From the NCBI RefSeq assembly GCF_036350515.1, contig NZ_JAZDUE010000017.1, positions 1 through 64,000 on the forward strand: a stretch of 64,000 nucleotides of DNA, in the 5' to 3' direction. Each line of letters opens with the position of its first letter. Position 1 is the stretch's first letter. The translations under genes and the position numbers were made by a program. This document shows, piece by piece, positions 52,830-61,396 of this stretch. The notes under the pieces were generated by a model that was not told the DNA's origin, ran no database searches, and saw only the letters and a program-made list of their open reading frames with translations. This stretch comes from Gordonia prachuapensis. Lineage in GTDB: Bacteria; Actinomycetota; Actinomycetes; Mycobacteriales; Mycobacteriaceae.

Positions 52830-54710
52830 GTGACACTTGGTGCAGAGCTCGAGGACGGCGCGCGGGCGACGCACGTCGCTGACCCGCCGGCCGACGACGC
52901 CGAACCTGATGTACGCGCGGAGGCCAAAGCCAAAGCCGCGGCGTTGCGCGAACTGCTCGAGCCGGTTCGGACCCGCACGCTGCTGGGGCAGGCCATCCAG
53001 CTGCTGGCGTCGGCGGCGACGGTGGTCCCGTTCATCGGCATCGTCGAAATCGGTCGCACCCTGCTCGCGCCGGGTCCCGTCGATTCCGGCCGGGTGTGGC
53101 TGATCGTGCTGATCGTTGGTGTCGGACTTGCGGCCCGCGCACTGTTCGGTTTCCTGGCGCTGACGGTGACTCACTTCGCGGATCTCGATCTTCAGGCGCA
53201 GCTACGGGTCCGGATCGCGGACAAACTGGGCCGTCTGCCGCTCGGATGGTTCAGTCGTACGAGTTCGGGAGCGGTACGGAAATCCGTGCAGAGCGACGTC
53301 GCCGAACTCCACTACCTCGTCGCGCACGCCAACGTCGAGGCCACCGCGGCCGCCGTCACCCCGTTGTTCGCACTCGCATACTGCTTTGTCCTGGACTGGC
53401 GACTGGGTCTGCTCGCGATCGCCACCTTGCCGCTGTACGCGCTCGCCTACGCGTGGATGGCGCGGGACATGACCGCGCAGATGGCCCGGATGGATGCGGG
53501 TGTGGCGAAGATCAGCGCGACGATCGTCGAGTTCATCGCGGGTGTCTCCGTGGTGAAGACATTCGGTCAGGTGGGCAAGGCGCATCGACGATTCGTCGAC
53601 GCCGCCGACGAGTTCAACGACGACTTCTCCGGGTACATCGGTCCGATGCTCCGCTTGGAGGCGGTCTCATCGATCTTCCTCTCCGCCCCACTGATCTTGC
53701 TCGTCAATCTCGCCGGCGGCTATTGGTTCGTCGACAGCGGATGGGTGGAGCCGATCGAACTCGTCGGCTCGACCCTGATCGCGATGGTGCTGCCGACAGC
53801 ACTGCTGACGGTGTCGATGGCCGTGCACACGCGCCAGCAGGCTTCTGGTGCGGCCCAACGGATCGTGGACCTGCTCGGTGAGCCGGAGCTTCCGACGACC
53901 GACAGCCCGAAGTCGCCGGTGGGCCACGATGTCGTCATCGAGGACGTCGACTTCACGTACCCGCCGCGACTGGGGGTGTCGGCGGGCGTCAAGGCTCTCG
54001 ACGGTGTCAGCCTCCGACTCCCTGCCGGCAGTCTCACCGCCCTCGTCGGACCCTCCGGAAGTGGGAAGTCGACTCTGGCAACACTGCTGCCGCGGTTCGG
54101 CGATCCCGATTCGGGGTCGGTGAGAATCGGTGGGGTCGACGTGCGTGAGATAGCCTCCTCGGAGCTCTATCGGCACGTCGGCTTCGTGCTGCAGGACGTC
54201 CAACTGTTGTCGACGTCGGTGGCCGACAACATCCGCCTCGGGCGTCCGGACGCGACCGACGACGACGTGTTCGCCGCAGCCCGTGCCGCCAACATCCACG
54301 ACCGCATCCTCGAACTGCCCAACGGATACGACACCATCGTGGGTGTCGGGGCCCACTTCTCCGGGGGCGAGGAGCAGCGGGTCTCGATAGCTCGGGCACT
54401 CCTTGCCGACACACCGATCCTGGTCCTCGACGAGGCCACCGCATTCGCCGATCCGGAATCCGAAGCCCAGATCCAAGAGGCGATCTCGACATTGGTGGCC
54501 GGTCGGACCGTCCTCGTCATCGCACACCGCCTGGGCACGATCACGCACGCCGACAACATCGTCGTCCTCGATGGTGGCCGTGTCGTTGGGCAGGGGACGC
54601 ACGCCGACCTCGTGTCGGCGGGCGGCGTGTACGCCGCGATGTGGGCGAGCTATCAGGCGGGCACCAGCCGACAAGACGAAGAGATCGCGCGACAGGAGGC
54701 CCGACGATGA
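52830..54710 (+). CDS. ABC exporter-fold transporter subunit A (IrtA-like half, no SIP domain)
   Basis: 626 residues: six-helix TM domain then ATPase with Walker A GPSGSGKST and signature HFSGGEEQR. Such heterodimeric type IV ABC proteins in Mycobacteriales include the siderophore importer IrtAB; IrtA's N-terminal siderophore-interaction domain is absent here. GTG 52830 is leaderless behind TATCGT (52818-52823); longer open sequence starts at TTG 52794. ATGA overlap with subunit B. Substrate unproven; siderophore is a candidate. Confidence 0.8.
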   Translation: MTLGAELEDGARATHVADPPADDAEPDVRAEAKAKAAALRELLEPVRTRTLLGQAIQLLASAATVVPFIGIVEIGRTLLAPGPVDSGRVWLIVLIVGVGLAARALFGFLALTVTHFADLDLQAQLRVRIADKLGRLPLGWFSRTSSGAVRKSVQSDVAELHYLVAHANVEATAAAVTPLFALAYCFVLDWRLGLLAIATLPLYALAYAWMARDMTAQMARMDAGVAKISATIVEFIAGVSVVKTFGQVGKAHRRFVDAADEFNDDFSGYIGPMLRLEAVSSIFLSAPLILLVNLAGGYWFVDSGWVEPIELVGSTLIAMVLPTALLTVSMAVHTRQQASGAAQRIVDLLGEPELPTTDSPKSPVGHDVVIEDVDFTYPPRLGVSAGVKALDGVSLRLPAGSLTALVGPSGSGKSTLATLLPRFGDPDSGSVRIGGVDVREIASSELYRHVGFVLQDVQLLSTSVADNIRLGRPDATDDDVFAAARAANIHDRILELPNGYDTIVGVGAHFSGGEEQRVSIARALLADTPILVLDEATAFADPESEAQIQEAISTLVAGRTVLVIAHRLGTITHADNIVVLDGGRVVGQGTHADLVSAGGVYAAMWASYQAGTSRQDEEIARQEARR

Positions 54711-56446
54711 TCCGCGGCTTCTACACGATCCTCGGGCCGGAGCGTTCCCGGCTCACGGTCTTCCTGTTCTGGGTGGTCGTCTACGGAACCGCCCAGGGAC
54801 TCGCGATGCTGACCCTCGTGCCGTTCGTCCGTCACCTCCTCGACGGTGACATCGATGCCGCGGCTGCGTGGCTGTGGCCGCTCGCCGTCCTTGTCGCCGT
54901 CGGCGCGTGTGCCTGCTACATCCAGGCCATGCAGGGAATGCGAATGGCCGTCTACAGCATGCGGATGCTGCATCACCGGCTCGGCGACCACATGGTCACC
55001 CTGCCGCTCGGCTGGTTCACCCGGGACCGTGTCGGCGATGTCTCCCAGATCGCCGTCAAGGGAACGATGTTCGTCGGCAGTACCGGCGCCCACTTCATCA
55101 CTCCGGTCGTTGCGAACACCGTCAGTTCGGTGGTCGTGGTGATCGGCCTGTGCTTCTTCGACTGGCGCATCGGTGTGCTGATGATCGCCGGGGCTCTACT
55201 TCTGGCCCTGGTCGGGCGGGCATCGAGCGCGATGCTCGCGGATGCGGAGAACACCAAGCGCGGGGCGACCGTCGACGTCAACAACCGGGTTCTGGAGTTC
55301 GCCCGGTGCCAGGCGGTGTTGCGGGCGTTCGGTGATGCCGGTTCCCATCATGTGCCGCTGTCCGAGTCGTTGGCACAGCAGGCTCGGATCGGTAAGGCGA
55401 TGATGTGGCGGTCGGTGCTGGGGATTCTGTTGAACGGGTTGTCGGTTCAGATCGTCTTCTCCGCGGTTCTCGCCTTCGGCGCCTGGCTGGCGGTGACTGA
55501 CCGGATCGAGCCTGCTCTGCTGATCGCGATCTTCGGCCTTGCCGCCCGATTCTTCGGTCCCATCGGTGAACTCGCGGAGTTGGGCTCGACGCTTCGGATG
55601 TCGACCGACGAGATCAACCGCATCACCGGCGTTCTCGACACCGAACGAATGCCGGCACCGGACCGGCCGAAGGAACTCACCGACCACGGCAGTATCGAAC
55701 TCGACAGCGTCGCCTTCGCCTACGATGACAGTTCTCCGGTACTGCGGGACGTGTCCTTCGTGGCCCGGCCGGGCACGATGACCGCCCTGGTGGGGCCATC
55801 CGGATCGGGCAAGACGACGATCTTCCGGCTGATCGCACGCTTCTACGACGTGACCGATGGTGGGGTCCGCGTCGGCGGCGTCGACGTTCGCGACCAGGAC
55901 ACCGTCACTCTGATGGGGCAGCTTTCGCAGGTGTTCCAGGACGTCTATCTCTTCGACGACTCACTGCGCGAGAACATCCGGATCGGCCGGCCGGAAGCCA
56001 CCGACGCCGAGATAGCTGCTGCGGCCGAGATCGCCGGTGTGACCCAGATCGTCGAGCGACTACCCGAGGGCTGGAACACGCGTGTCGGCGAAGCCGGGTC
56101 AGCACTCTCCGGCGGTGAACGGCAGCGTGTTTCCATCGCGCGAGCACTGCTGAAGAACGCGCCCATCGTGTTGTTCGATGAGGCCACGAGCGCCCTCGAT
56201 CCGGAAAACGAAGCACATGTCGCGGCGTCGATCCGAGCACTGGCCGACAACAGCACCGTCGTCGTCATCGCGCACAAACTGTCGACGGTCGTGGCAGCCG
56301 ACCAGATCGTGGTGCTCGACGACACCGGTCGCGTCGTCGACATCGGCCGCCACCACGAGTTGCTCGCTCGCGGAGGCCGCTACGCCGAGTTCTGGGCGCA
56401 GCGCACGGCAGCGGCCGGATGGACGATGGCGGCATCCGGCCGATGA
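54707..56446 (+). CDS. ABC exporter-fold transporter subunit B (IrtB-like)
   Basis: 579 residues with a six-helix TM domain and ATPase (GPSGSGKTT, ALSGGERQR, VLFDEATSALDPE). Canonical signature, in contrast to the A subunit's FSGGEEQR, so the pair may have one degenerate site as in other heterodimers. ATG 54707 overlaps the A stop. Coupled expression implies a heterodimer. Confidence 0.85.
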   Translation: MIRGFYTILGPERSRLTVFLFWVVVYGTAQGLAMLTLVPFVRHLLDGDIDAAAAWLWPLAVLVAVGACACYIQAMQGMRMAVYSMRMLHHRLGDHMVTLPLGWFTRDRVGDVSQIAVKGTMFVGSTGAHFITPVVANTVSSVVVVIGLCFFDWRIGVLMIAGALLLALVGRASSAMLADAENTKRGATVDVNNRVLEFARCQAVLRAFGDAGSHHVPLSESLAQQARIGKAMMWRSVLGILLNGLSVQIVFSAVLAFGAWLAVTDRIEPALLIAIFGLAARFFGPIGELAELGSTLRMSTDEINRITGVLDTERMPAPDRPKELTDHGSIELDSVAFAYDDSSPVLRDVSFVARPGTMTALVGPSGSGKTTIFRLIARFYDVTDGGVRVGGVDVRDQDTVTLMGQLSQVFQDVYLFDDSLRENIRIGRPEATDAEIAAAAEIAGVTQIVERLPEGWNTRVGEAGSALSGGERQRVSIARALLKNAPIVLFDEATSALDPENEAHVAASIRALADNSTVVVIAHKLSTVVAADQIVVLDDTGRVVDIGRHHELLARGGRYAEFWAQRTAAAGWTMAASGR

Positions 56447-56482
56447 CGGTATCGGTCTGACGATCGATCTCACCGCCACCGT

Positions 56483-56553
56483 CCGGTGTCGCGTACCGCG
56501 CTCCGCGCCGACCTGGTGAGGTCGGGGGGCGGCCGTCGGGTACGCGACACCGG
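56483..56553. terminator. Nested inverted repeat after the ABC pair
   Basis: Perfect 15-bp arms CCGGTGTCGCGTACC (56483-56497) and 56539-56553; inside, CCGACCT and AGGTCGG form a 7-bp hairpin around GGTG. Between convergent ABC and DUF222 genes, like the other dyads. Confidence 0.6.
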
Positions 56554-56703
56554 TTGGTGGCGTGGGTGTTTCACTCTGTGGAGTTGTCAAGGTACGGATG
56601 CGGTCCCGCGGGGGCGGGTGCGGGCTTGCTGATCAAGTCGCCGCCGAGCCGCTGGGCGAGGTGGCGTATCGAGATCTGTGGGCCTGCTACTGCTGGGACA
56701 CGG

Positions 56704-57957
56704 TCAGGCGGCGGCGGGCAGGTTGTCGAGGTTCAACGTTCGTCGGTTGTGGGCGGGCAAGGGTCGCCGCTGCGGGTCGACGGTGACGGGTGGGATGAGC
56801 CAGGGGTGGTGGTCGGCGCCGATGATCACGTCCCAGCCGTTGTGGTGCACGTCGGCGTGGCAGGCCGGACACAGCAAACACCCGTTGTCCAAGGAAGTTT
56901 CGCCGCCATCGGCCCAGTGGATGATGTGGTGGGCGTGGGCTCGGGTGGCGGGTGCGCCGCACTTGATGCAGCCCTGATCGCGTACGTGTAGGGCGCGTCG
57001 CAGGTGGGCGGGGAACAGGCGCTGTTCGCGGCCGATGTCGAGGGGGACGCGTTCGCCGTCGACGATCATGGTGGTGATGCTGCTGTCACACGAGAGGCGG
57101 CGCAGGGTGGCGTCGGTGATCGATCCCATGAACTCCAGGCTGGACTGGTCGGGTGTGTCGGCGGGAACGGTGAGCAGGACTTGGGTTTTGGGTGCTGACA
57201 TGGCGCCGGCGGTGTCGATGCGGGCGGCGATGTCGAGCAGGGTGTCGAGGGCGTCGGCGTGGCGCCGGGCGGTGGTGCGCAGGTCGGTGCGGCCGTCGGG
57301 TTCGGGTCGTGGCTTACCCAACGCTTCGAGGGCGGCGCAGAGTTTTTCGCCGACTTCGACGTCGAGGTCGGCTTCGAGGTGCAGGCGGCCGTCGTCGTCG
57401 ATGTGGTGGGCGAGTTCGTTGAGGGTGCGGTCTTCGGCGGCGGGCAGGCCGTTGGTGTCGTCGGCGAGTTGGTTGCCCAGGGTGCGGGCACGTTTGTCGA
57501 TGTCGGCGGGGGTGGCGCCGGAGAAGAACTGTCCCAGAAGATCGGTCACATGATTTAGACGCAGCGCGTCGTCGATCGGTTCCGCTGTTCTGCCGGCGAT
57601 GTGGCTGACTCCGCGGGCGATGGCGTCGACGTGTTCGGCGGGGATGGCGCCGTCGGCGGCGTGGGCATCTAGGGTCGGTAACGCCGCCGCCAAGGATCCG
57701 GCGATACGCAGGAGCCGCTGCGCCACTGATGGTGCGAAGCCCATCACGATGAGCAGTTCGCGCGTGCTGCGGCCCTGACTCTTGGCGACGCCGTGTCGGT
57801 CCAGGAGGCCGGCGAGGCGTGCGGCGTGGTGGTCGGTGAGGTTGCGGACGATGAGCATGAGCTGCATCGCCTCGAACGCGTCGCGACCCGACAGGTCATC
57901 GACACATAGGTCGCGTAGTAGGTCGCTGATGGTGGTGAGATCCCCCGAAGTTCTCAT
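56704..57957 (-). CDS. DUF222/13E12-type protein with HNH endonuclease domain
   Basis: 417 residues. An N-terminal helical DUF222 region (about 10-300) and a C-terminal HNH module with CIKCGAPATRAHAHHIIHW and CLLCPACHADVHHNGW, i.e. the zinc Cys pairs and catalytic His. Such 13E12-family genes are SOS-regulated in mycobacteria, and a nearly perfect SOS box lies upstream. Cellular role of the family is unknown; some copies behave as repeats or mobile DNA. Confidence 0.88.
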   Translation of the reverse strand: MRTSGDLTTISDLLRDLCVDDLSGRDAFEAMQLMLIVRNLTDHHAARLAGLLDRHGVAKSQGRSTRELLIVMGFAPSVAQRLLRIAGSLAAALPTLDAHAADGAIPAEHVDAIARGVSHIAGRTAEPIDDALRLNHVTDLLGQFFSGATPADIDKRARTLGNQLADDTNGLPAAEDRTLNELAHHIDDDGRLHLEADLDVEVGEKLCAALEALGKPRPEPDGRTDLRTTARRHADALDTLLDIAARIDTAGAMSAPKTQVLLTVPADTPDQSSLEFMGSITDATLRRLSCDSSITTMIVDGERVPLDIGREQRLFPAHLRRALHVRDQGCIKCGAPATRAHAHHIIHWADGGETSLDNGCLLCPACHADVHHNGWDVIIGADHHPWLIPPVTVDPQRRPLPAHNRRTLNLDNLPAAA

Positions 57958-57970
57958 GCTTCCAGAGTAC

Positions 57971-57986
57971 ACGAACAAATGTTCGA
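57971..57986 (-). promoter_or_regulatory. LexA/SOS box of the DUF222-HNH gene
   Basis: The minus strand reads TCGAACATTTGTTCGT, matching TCGAAC-N4-GTTCGA at 11 of 12 fixed positions. It ends 14 nt before the ATG, a usual mycobacterial LexA position. Predicts induction by DNA damage. Confidence 0.72.
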
Positions 57987-58146
57987 TTTGAGGGTGAATT
58001 GTGAAGTGGTGCAAACACATCCAGCGCCTTCAGTGAACAGTGGTAGACCGTGGTGGGCTGTGGTGAACAGAAATCACATAGGTAACAGCCGTCCGCGGCG
58101 GATGTCCTCGCTCGGAGGTTGCTGCACGAGTCGCAAGATGATTGCG

Positions 58147-58698
58147 TCACGGTGCTCGAAGTACGCCCTCGATGAGGACGCCGAGCACTGGGCTCGGATC
58201 GACCCCGTCCGACGCGATGGCTTCCACGCTGCGCCGACTGAACATTGTTCCGAGGCCCTGTACCCCCGCCCATAGTGCGAGCGCGTGTCGTTGGTCACCG
58301 TCGGAACGAATTTCACGAATGCGAGTGCTGGCAGACACCAGCCACCCGTTCGTTGTCTGTCGCAGGTTTGCACCCGCTCCTTCGAGTAAGTCGTGGCGGG
58401 AGATCAACTCGAACATCGCGGGGCGAGCGATGGCGAAGTCGATGACGCACTTGCCGACACTGAACAATGCCAGTTGGGGGTTCGGGATAGAGAGACTGTC
58501 CTGGACGCCGACATCCAGGTCGTCGACGCCTGATCTTGCCATCGCTGCCAGTAGATGGGCATATGAGGGGAAGTGGTGTCGGGGGGCGCCGTGGGAGACG
58601 CCGACCCTGGTCGCGATGAGGCGCTGAGTAAGCGACCCGATGCCCTTCTCTTCCAGGAGTTCGACACCGGCTCGGACCAGTTGCTCACGCACGTCCAT
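58147..58698 (-). CDS. TetR-family transcriptional regulator
   Basis: 183 residues with HTH GSLTQRLIATRVGVSHGAPRHHF near residues 25-48 (GSLTQRLIATRVGVSHGA part) and a helical ligand domain ending VLGVLIEGVLRA. ATG 58698 follows no good SD. Divergent from the acyltransferase across a double palindromic operator, so it most likely represses both genes. Ligand unknown; a lipid is a guess from its partner. Confidence 0.8.
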   Translation of the reverse strand: MDVREQLVRAGVELLEEKGIGSLTQRLIATRVGVSHGAPRHHFPSYAHLLAAMARSGVDDLDVGVQDSLSIPNPQLALFSVGKCVIDFAIARPAMFELISRHDLLEGAGANLRQTTNGWLVSASTRIREIRSDGDQRHALALWAGVQGLGTMFSRRSVEAIASDGVDPSPVLGVLIEGVLRAP

Positions 58699-58700
58699 GT

Positions 58701-58746
58701 AGACAGTGTCTAAGTAAATCGTCAGAATGTCTCCTAGACACTGTCT
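58701..58746. promoter_or_regulatory. Double palindromic TetR operator
   Basis: AGACAGTGTCT (58701-58711) and AGACACTGTCT (58736-58746) are each perfect 11-bp palindromes; together they form 12-bp inverted arms AGACAGTGTCTA/TAGACACTGTCT. Centres are 35 bp apart. The site sits in the TetR/acyltransferase gap and covers the acyltransferase start region. Confidence 0.75.
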
Positions 58747-58758
58747 GGGAGGTTGTCC

Positions 58759-59433
58759 TTGTACTGGATTCTCAAGTGGATACTCATGGGGCCGGTAGAC
58801 CGTTGGTTTGCGCGGCCTGTCGTGAGCGGGGCATTGCCTGAGGGGCCGGTGGTACTCGCACCAAACCACCTCGCGGAGATCGACTCACTCGTACTGTGCG
58901 CGGCATTGCCCCGGCGACTGACGTTTGTTGCGAAGAGCGAGTACTTTGCGCGCGACGGCGCGGGAGCCCGGTTCTACGGGACGCTTTGTCGACTGACTGG
59001 CCAGATTCCGATCCAGCGGGACGGCGTTGGTAGCGCGGACGTGGCCCTCGCGACGGCGAGTGGAATCCTCCAGCGCGGGAGAGTGTGGGCGATCTATCCA
59101 GAAGGCACACGCTCCCCCGACGGCCGTCTGTGGCGCGGACGGACTGGCGTAATGCGGGTCGCGTTGCAGGGTAATCACCCAGTCGTGCCTGTTGGTATCG
59201 TCGGTACCCGATCGATCAATCCGCGGGGCACGCGAGGCTGGCGCCGCGGTCGGGTCGAGATTCGCATCGGTGAGCCGTTGAGACTTGCGAAGTGGTCCGA
59301 GTCTTCGACGGACCCTGCATCTTGGCGTGAGGCGACCAACGAACTGATGGCAGCGATCCAGAAGCTCACGGGTCAGGAGTACGTGGATCGGCACTCGAGT
59401 GCCCGCGAGCGGGCTCGGCGTGACGCTGCATAG
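58759..59433 (+). CDS. 1-acylglycerol-3-phosphate O-acyltransferase family (PlsC-like)
   Basis: 224 residues. NHLAEID is the NHxxxxD catalytic motif; YPEGTRSPDG the EGTRS glycerol-phosphate motif. Makes phosphatidic acid or acylates a related lipid. TTG at 58759 has GGGAGG six nt upstream; a TTG at 58753 abuts the SD and is less likely. Controlled by the divergent TetR protein. Confidence 0.83.
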   Translation: MYWILKWILMGPVDRWFARPVVSGALPEGPVVLAPNHLAEIDSLVLCAALPRRLTFVAKSEYFARDGAGARFYGTLCRLTGQIPIQRDGVGSADVALATASGILQRGRVWAIYPEGTRSPDGRLWRGRTGVMRVALQGNHPVVPVGIVGTRSINPRGTRGWRRGRVEIRIGEPLRLAKWSESSTDPASWREATNELMAAIQKLTGQEYVDRHSSARERARRDAA

Positions 59434-59531
59434 AACGTGTTACTGATCGCGTCAACCAACCGCTGGCCGTGCGAGTGACTAACCTCGGGAATGACGTCAT
59501 ATCTGGATGACTCCGCCAGTGATCGTCCGAC

Positions 59532-60623
59532 TCACCCCAGCGTGCCGAGTGCCTTCAGCCGGTTGTGCGCCTGCGTCATGATCGACTGGACGAGTTGGTC
59601 GCAAGTCGGCAGGTCGTCGATCATGCCCACCACCTGCCCGGACGCCAGCACGCCGGCGCGGGTATCGCCTTCGACGAGGCCGGCTTTCAGTAACATGGGG
59701 GTGTTGCCGGCCATGATCACCTGCTGCCAGCTACGCTCGCCGGACTTGCGCATGGTACGACCGTCGCGGAGCATCGTGGTCCACTTCATGCCGGTCATCT
59801 GCTTGAACTCGTTGGCATTTCGGGCCGCGGCGATCAATGCCTTGGCCCGGCTGCCGCTCTCCAGTGCCTCCACCAGCGGAGTGCGCAGCACTCGGTGCGG
59901 CATGCCGTCGACTTTGACCGACACCACGGTGTCGCCCAATCCGCGCTGCAGGTATTCCTGCTTCACGGCGTCAGGGACGGCGCTGTCGGAGGTGAGCAGG
60001 AATCGGGTCCCCATCGCGACTCCCTCGGCGCCATAGGACAGTGCCGCCACCAGGCCTCGACCGTCGAAGAATCCTCCTGCCGCCACCACCGGCATGTCGA
60101 TGCCTTTGGCCGCCAACGCATCCAGAACCGACGGCAGCAGCAGCGTGGTGGCAACCGGTCCGGTGTGCCCGCCGCCCTCGCCGCCCTGCACGATGACGGC
60201 GTCGGCACCCCATGACGCCACCTTCACGGCGTGCTTTGCCGCGCCGATGGACGGGATCACCACGACCCCGTTCTCTTTCAGCTTGGCGATGAGCTCCTGC
60301 TTCGGTGCCAGCGCGAACGATGCCACCCGCACGCCCTCGCGGATCAGCAGGTCGATCCGCTCCGGTGCGTCGGTGGCGTCGGCCCGGATGTTGACGCCGA
60401 AGGGCTTGTCGGTCAACGACTTCGTCTTGGCGATGGCCGCCTCGAGTTCGTCGTAGGTCATGGTCGCCGAGGCGAGGATGCCCAGTCCGCCCGCGTTGGA
60501 GGTGGCCGATGTCAATGCCGGTCCCGACACCCAACCCATTCCGGTCTGGACGATCGGGTATTCGATGCCGACCAGCTCGGTGAATCGGGTCGACAGACCG
60601 GCCGCCCGGGCAGAAGAGGTCAC
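59532..60623 (-). CDS. ipdC: Nitronate-monooxygenase-like flavoenzyme IpdC
   Basis: 363 residues, TIM barrel of the 2-nitropropane dioxygenase type: PIVQTGMGWVSGPAL, VQGGEGGGHTG and VVAAGGFFDGRG are the FMN-binding segments. By synteny (Rv3553) it is IpdC, acting on a HIP-CoA intermediate to set the ring double bond before ring opening. GTG 60623 overlaps the ipdB stop (GTGA). Confidence 0.88.
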   Translation of the reverse strand: MTSSARAAGLSTRFTELVGIEYPIVQTGMGWVSGPALTSATSNAGGLGILASATMTYDELEAAIAKTKSLTDKPFGVNIRADATDAPERIDLLIREGVRVASFALAPKQELIAKLKENGVVVIPSIGAAKHAVKVASWGADAVIVQGGEGGGHTGPVATTLLLPSVLDALAAKGIDMPVVAAGGFFDGRGLVAALSYGAEGVAMGTRFLLTSDSAVPDAVKQEYLQRGLGDTVVSVKVDGMPHRVLRTPLVEALESGSRAKALIAAARNANEFKQMTGMKWTTMLRDGRTMRKSGERSWQQVIMAGNTPMLLKAGLVEGDTRAGVLASGQVVGMIDDLPTCDQLVQSIMTQAHNRLKALGTLG

Positions 60624-61396
60624 TTCACTTCTCGATTCCGTACACCCTTGGGATCGAGCACGTCCCGGATCAACGTCAGTTCCTCCTCGGACGGCAGACG
60701 TGTCGTCGGGGCGTCGGCGAGTCCGGCGATCTCGAAGCCCGTGTTCTCGGCGACCTCGTCGGCCGAGACGCCGGGATGCAGGGAGCGTGCCCGCATCGTG
60801 TGATCGGGGCTGTCGAAATCGAAGACGCCCAGATTTGTCACCACCCGGTGGATGTTCAGGTCGCGGAAGGCCGGGTTGTCGGGATCGACTTTGTCATAAC
60901 CGATCCCGGACACGATGTCGACGGTTTCGGTGAACACTCGCGGCGAGTGGCGGGCCACCCAATAGCTCGTCGGATGGTTGATCGTGTTCCCCGGGGCGCC
61001 ACGGACTCCGAACATCTGGCGTGTCGGCTGTTGCAAGGGGCCGAACGCCGAGAGGTTCTGGTTGCCGTATCGGTCGATCTGGTTGGCGCCCATGACCACA
61101 TGGCGACGGCCCGAGGCGACGACGTCGAACACCTTGCGGAACGGCATCCAACCCTCGATCGGCCCGGACTTGCCGATGGGTGGGGTGTCGGCGAGGATCA
61201 GTGCCTCGCCGTCGGTGATCAGCAGATCGGGTTCCGTGGTCAGCCGGGCCAGGCGTGCGCCGATCAAAGGTGTCGGAGCCATCGGCGATGCCATGATCTC
61301 GCCTGCACCGGAGAAGATCTCGGCGCACGCCACCACGCAGACTTCGGCGCGGGTGATGGTTTCGACAGGCTCAACCGACGGGGAAGTGGTGCTCAT
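60620..61396 (-). CDS. ipdB: COCHEA-CoA hydrolase subunit IpdB
   Basis: 258 residues of class I CoA-transferase-like fold (VVMGANQIDRYGNQNLS). With IpdA it hydrolyses a C-C bond of the last cholesterol ring (COCHEA-CoA), not a transferase. ATG 61396 overlaps the ipdA stop (ATGA). The residues VEPVET near 9-14 are encoded by a dispersed repeat (TTTCGACAGGCTCAA, 61360-61374, also at 41660). GTGA into ipdC. Confidence 0.9.
   Translation of the reverse strand: MSTTSPSVEPVETITRAEVCVVACAEIFSGAGEIMASPMAPTPLIGARLARLTTEPDLLITDGEALILADTPPIGKSGPIEGWMPFRKVFDVVASGRRHVVMGANQIDRYGNQNLSAFGPLQQPTRQMFGVRGAPGNTINHPTSYWVARHSPRVFTETVDIVSGIGYDKVDPDNPAFRDLNIHRVVTNLGVFDFDSPDHTMRARSLHPGVSADEVAENTGFEIAGLADAPTTRLPSEEELTLIRDVLDPKGVRNREVK

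Noticed and set aside
59434..59531. Gap after the acyltransferase as a small RNA or terminator
   Set aside because: No stem of useful length or conserved motif was seen.
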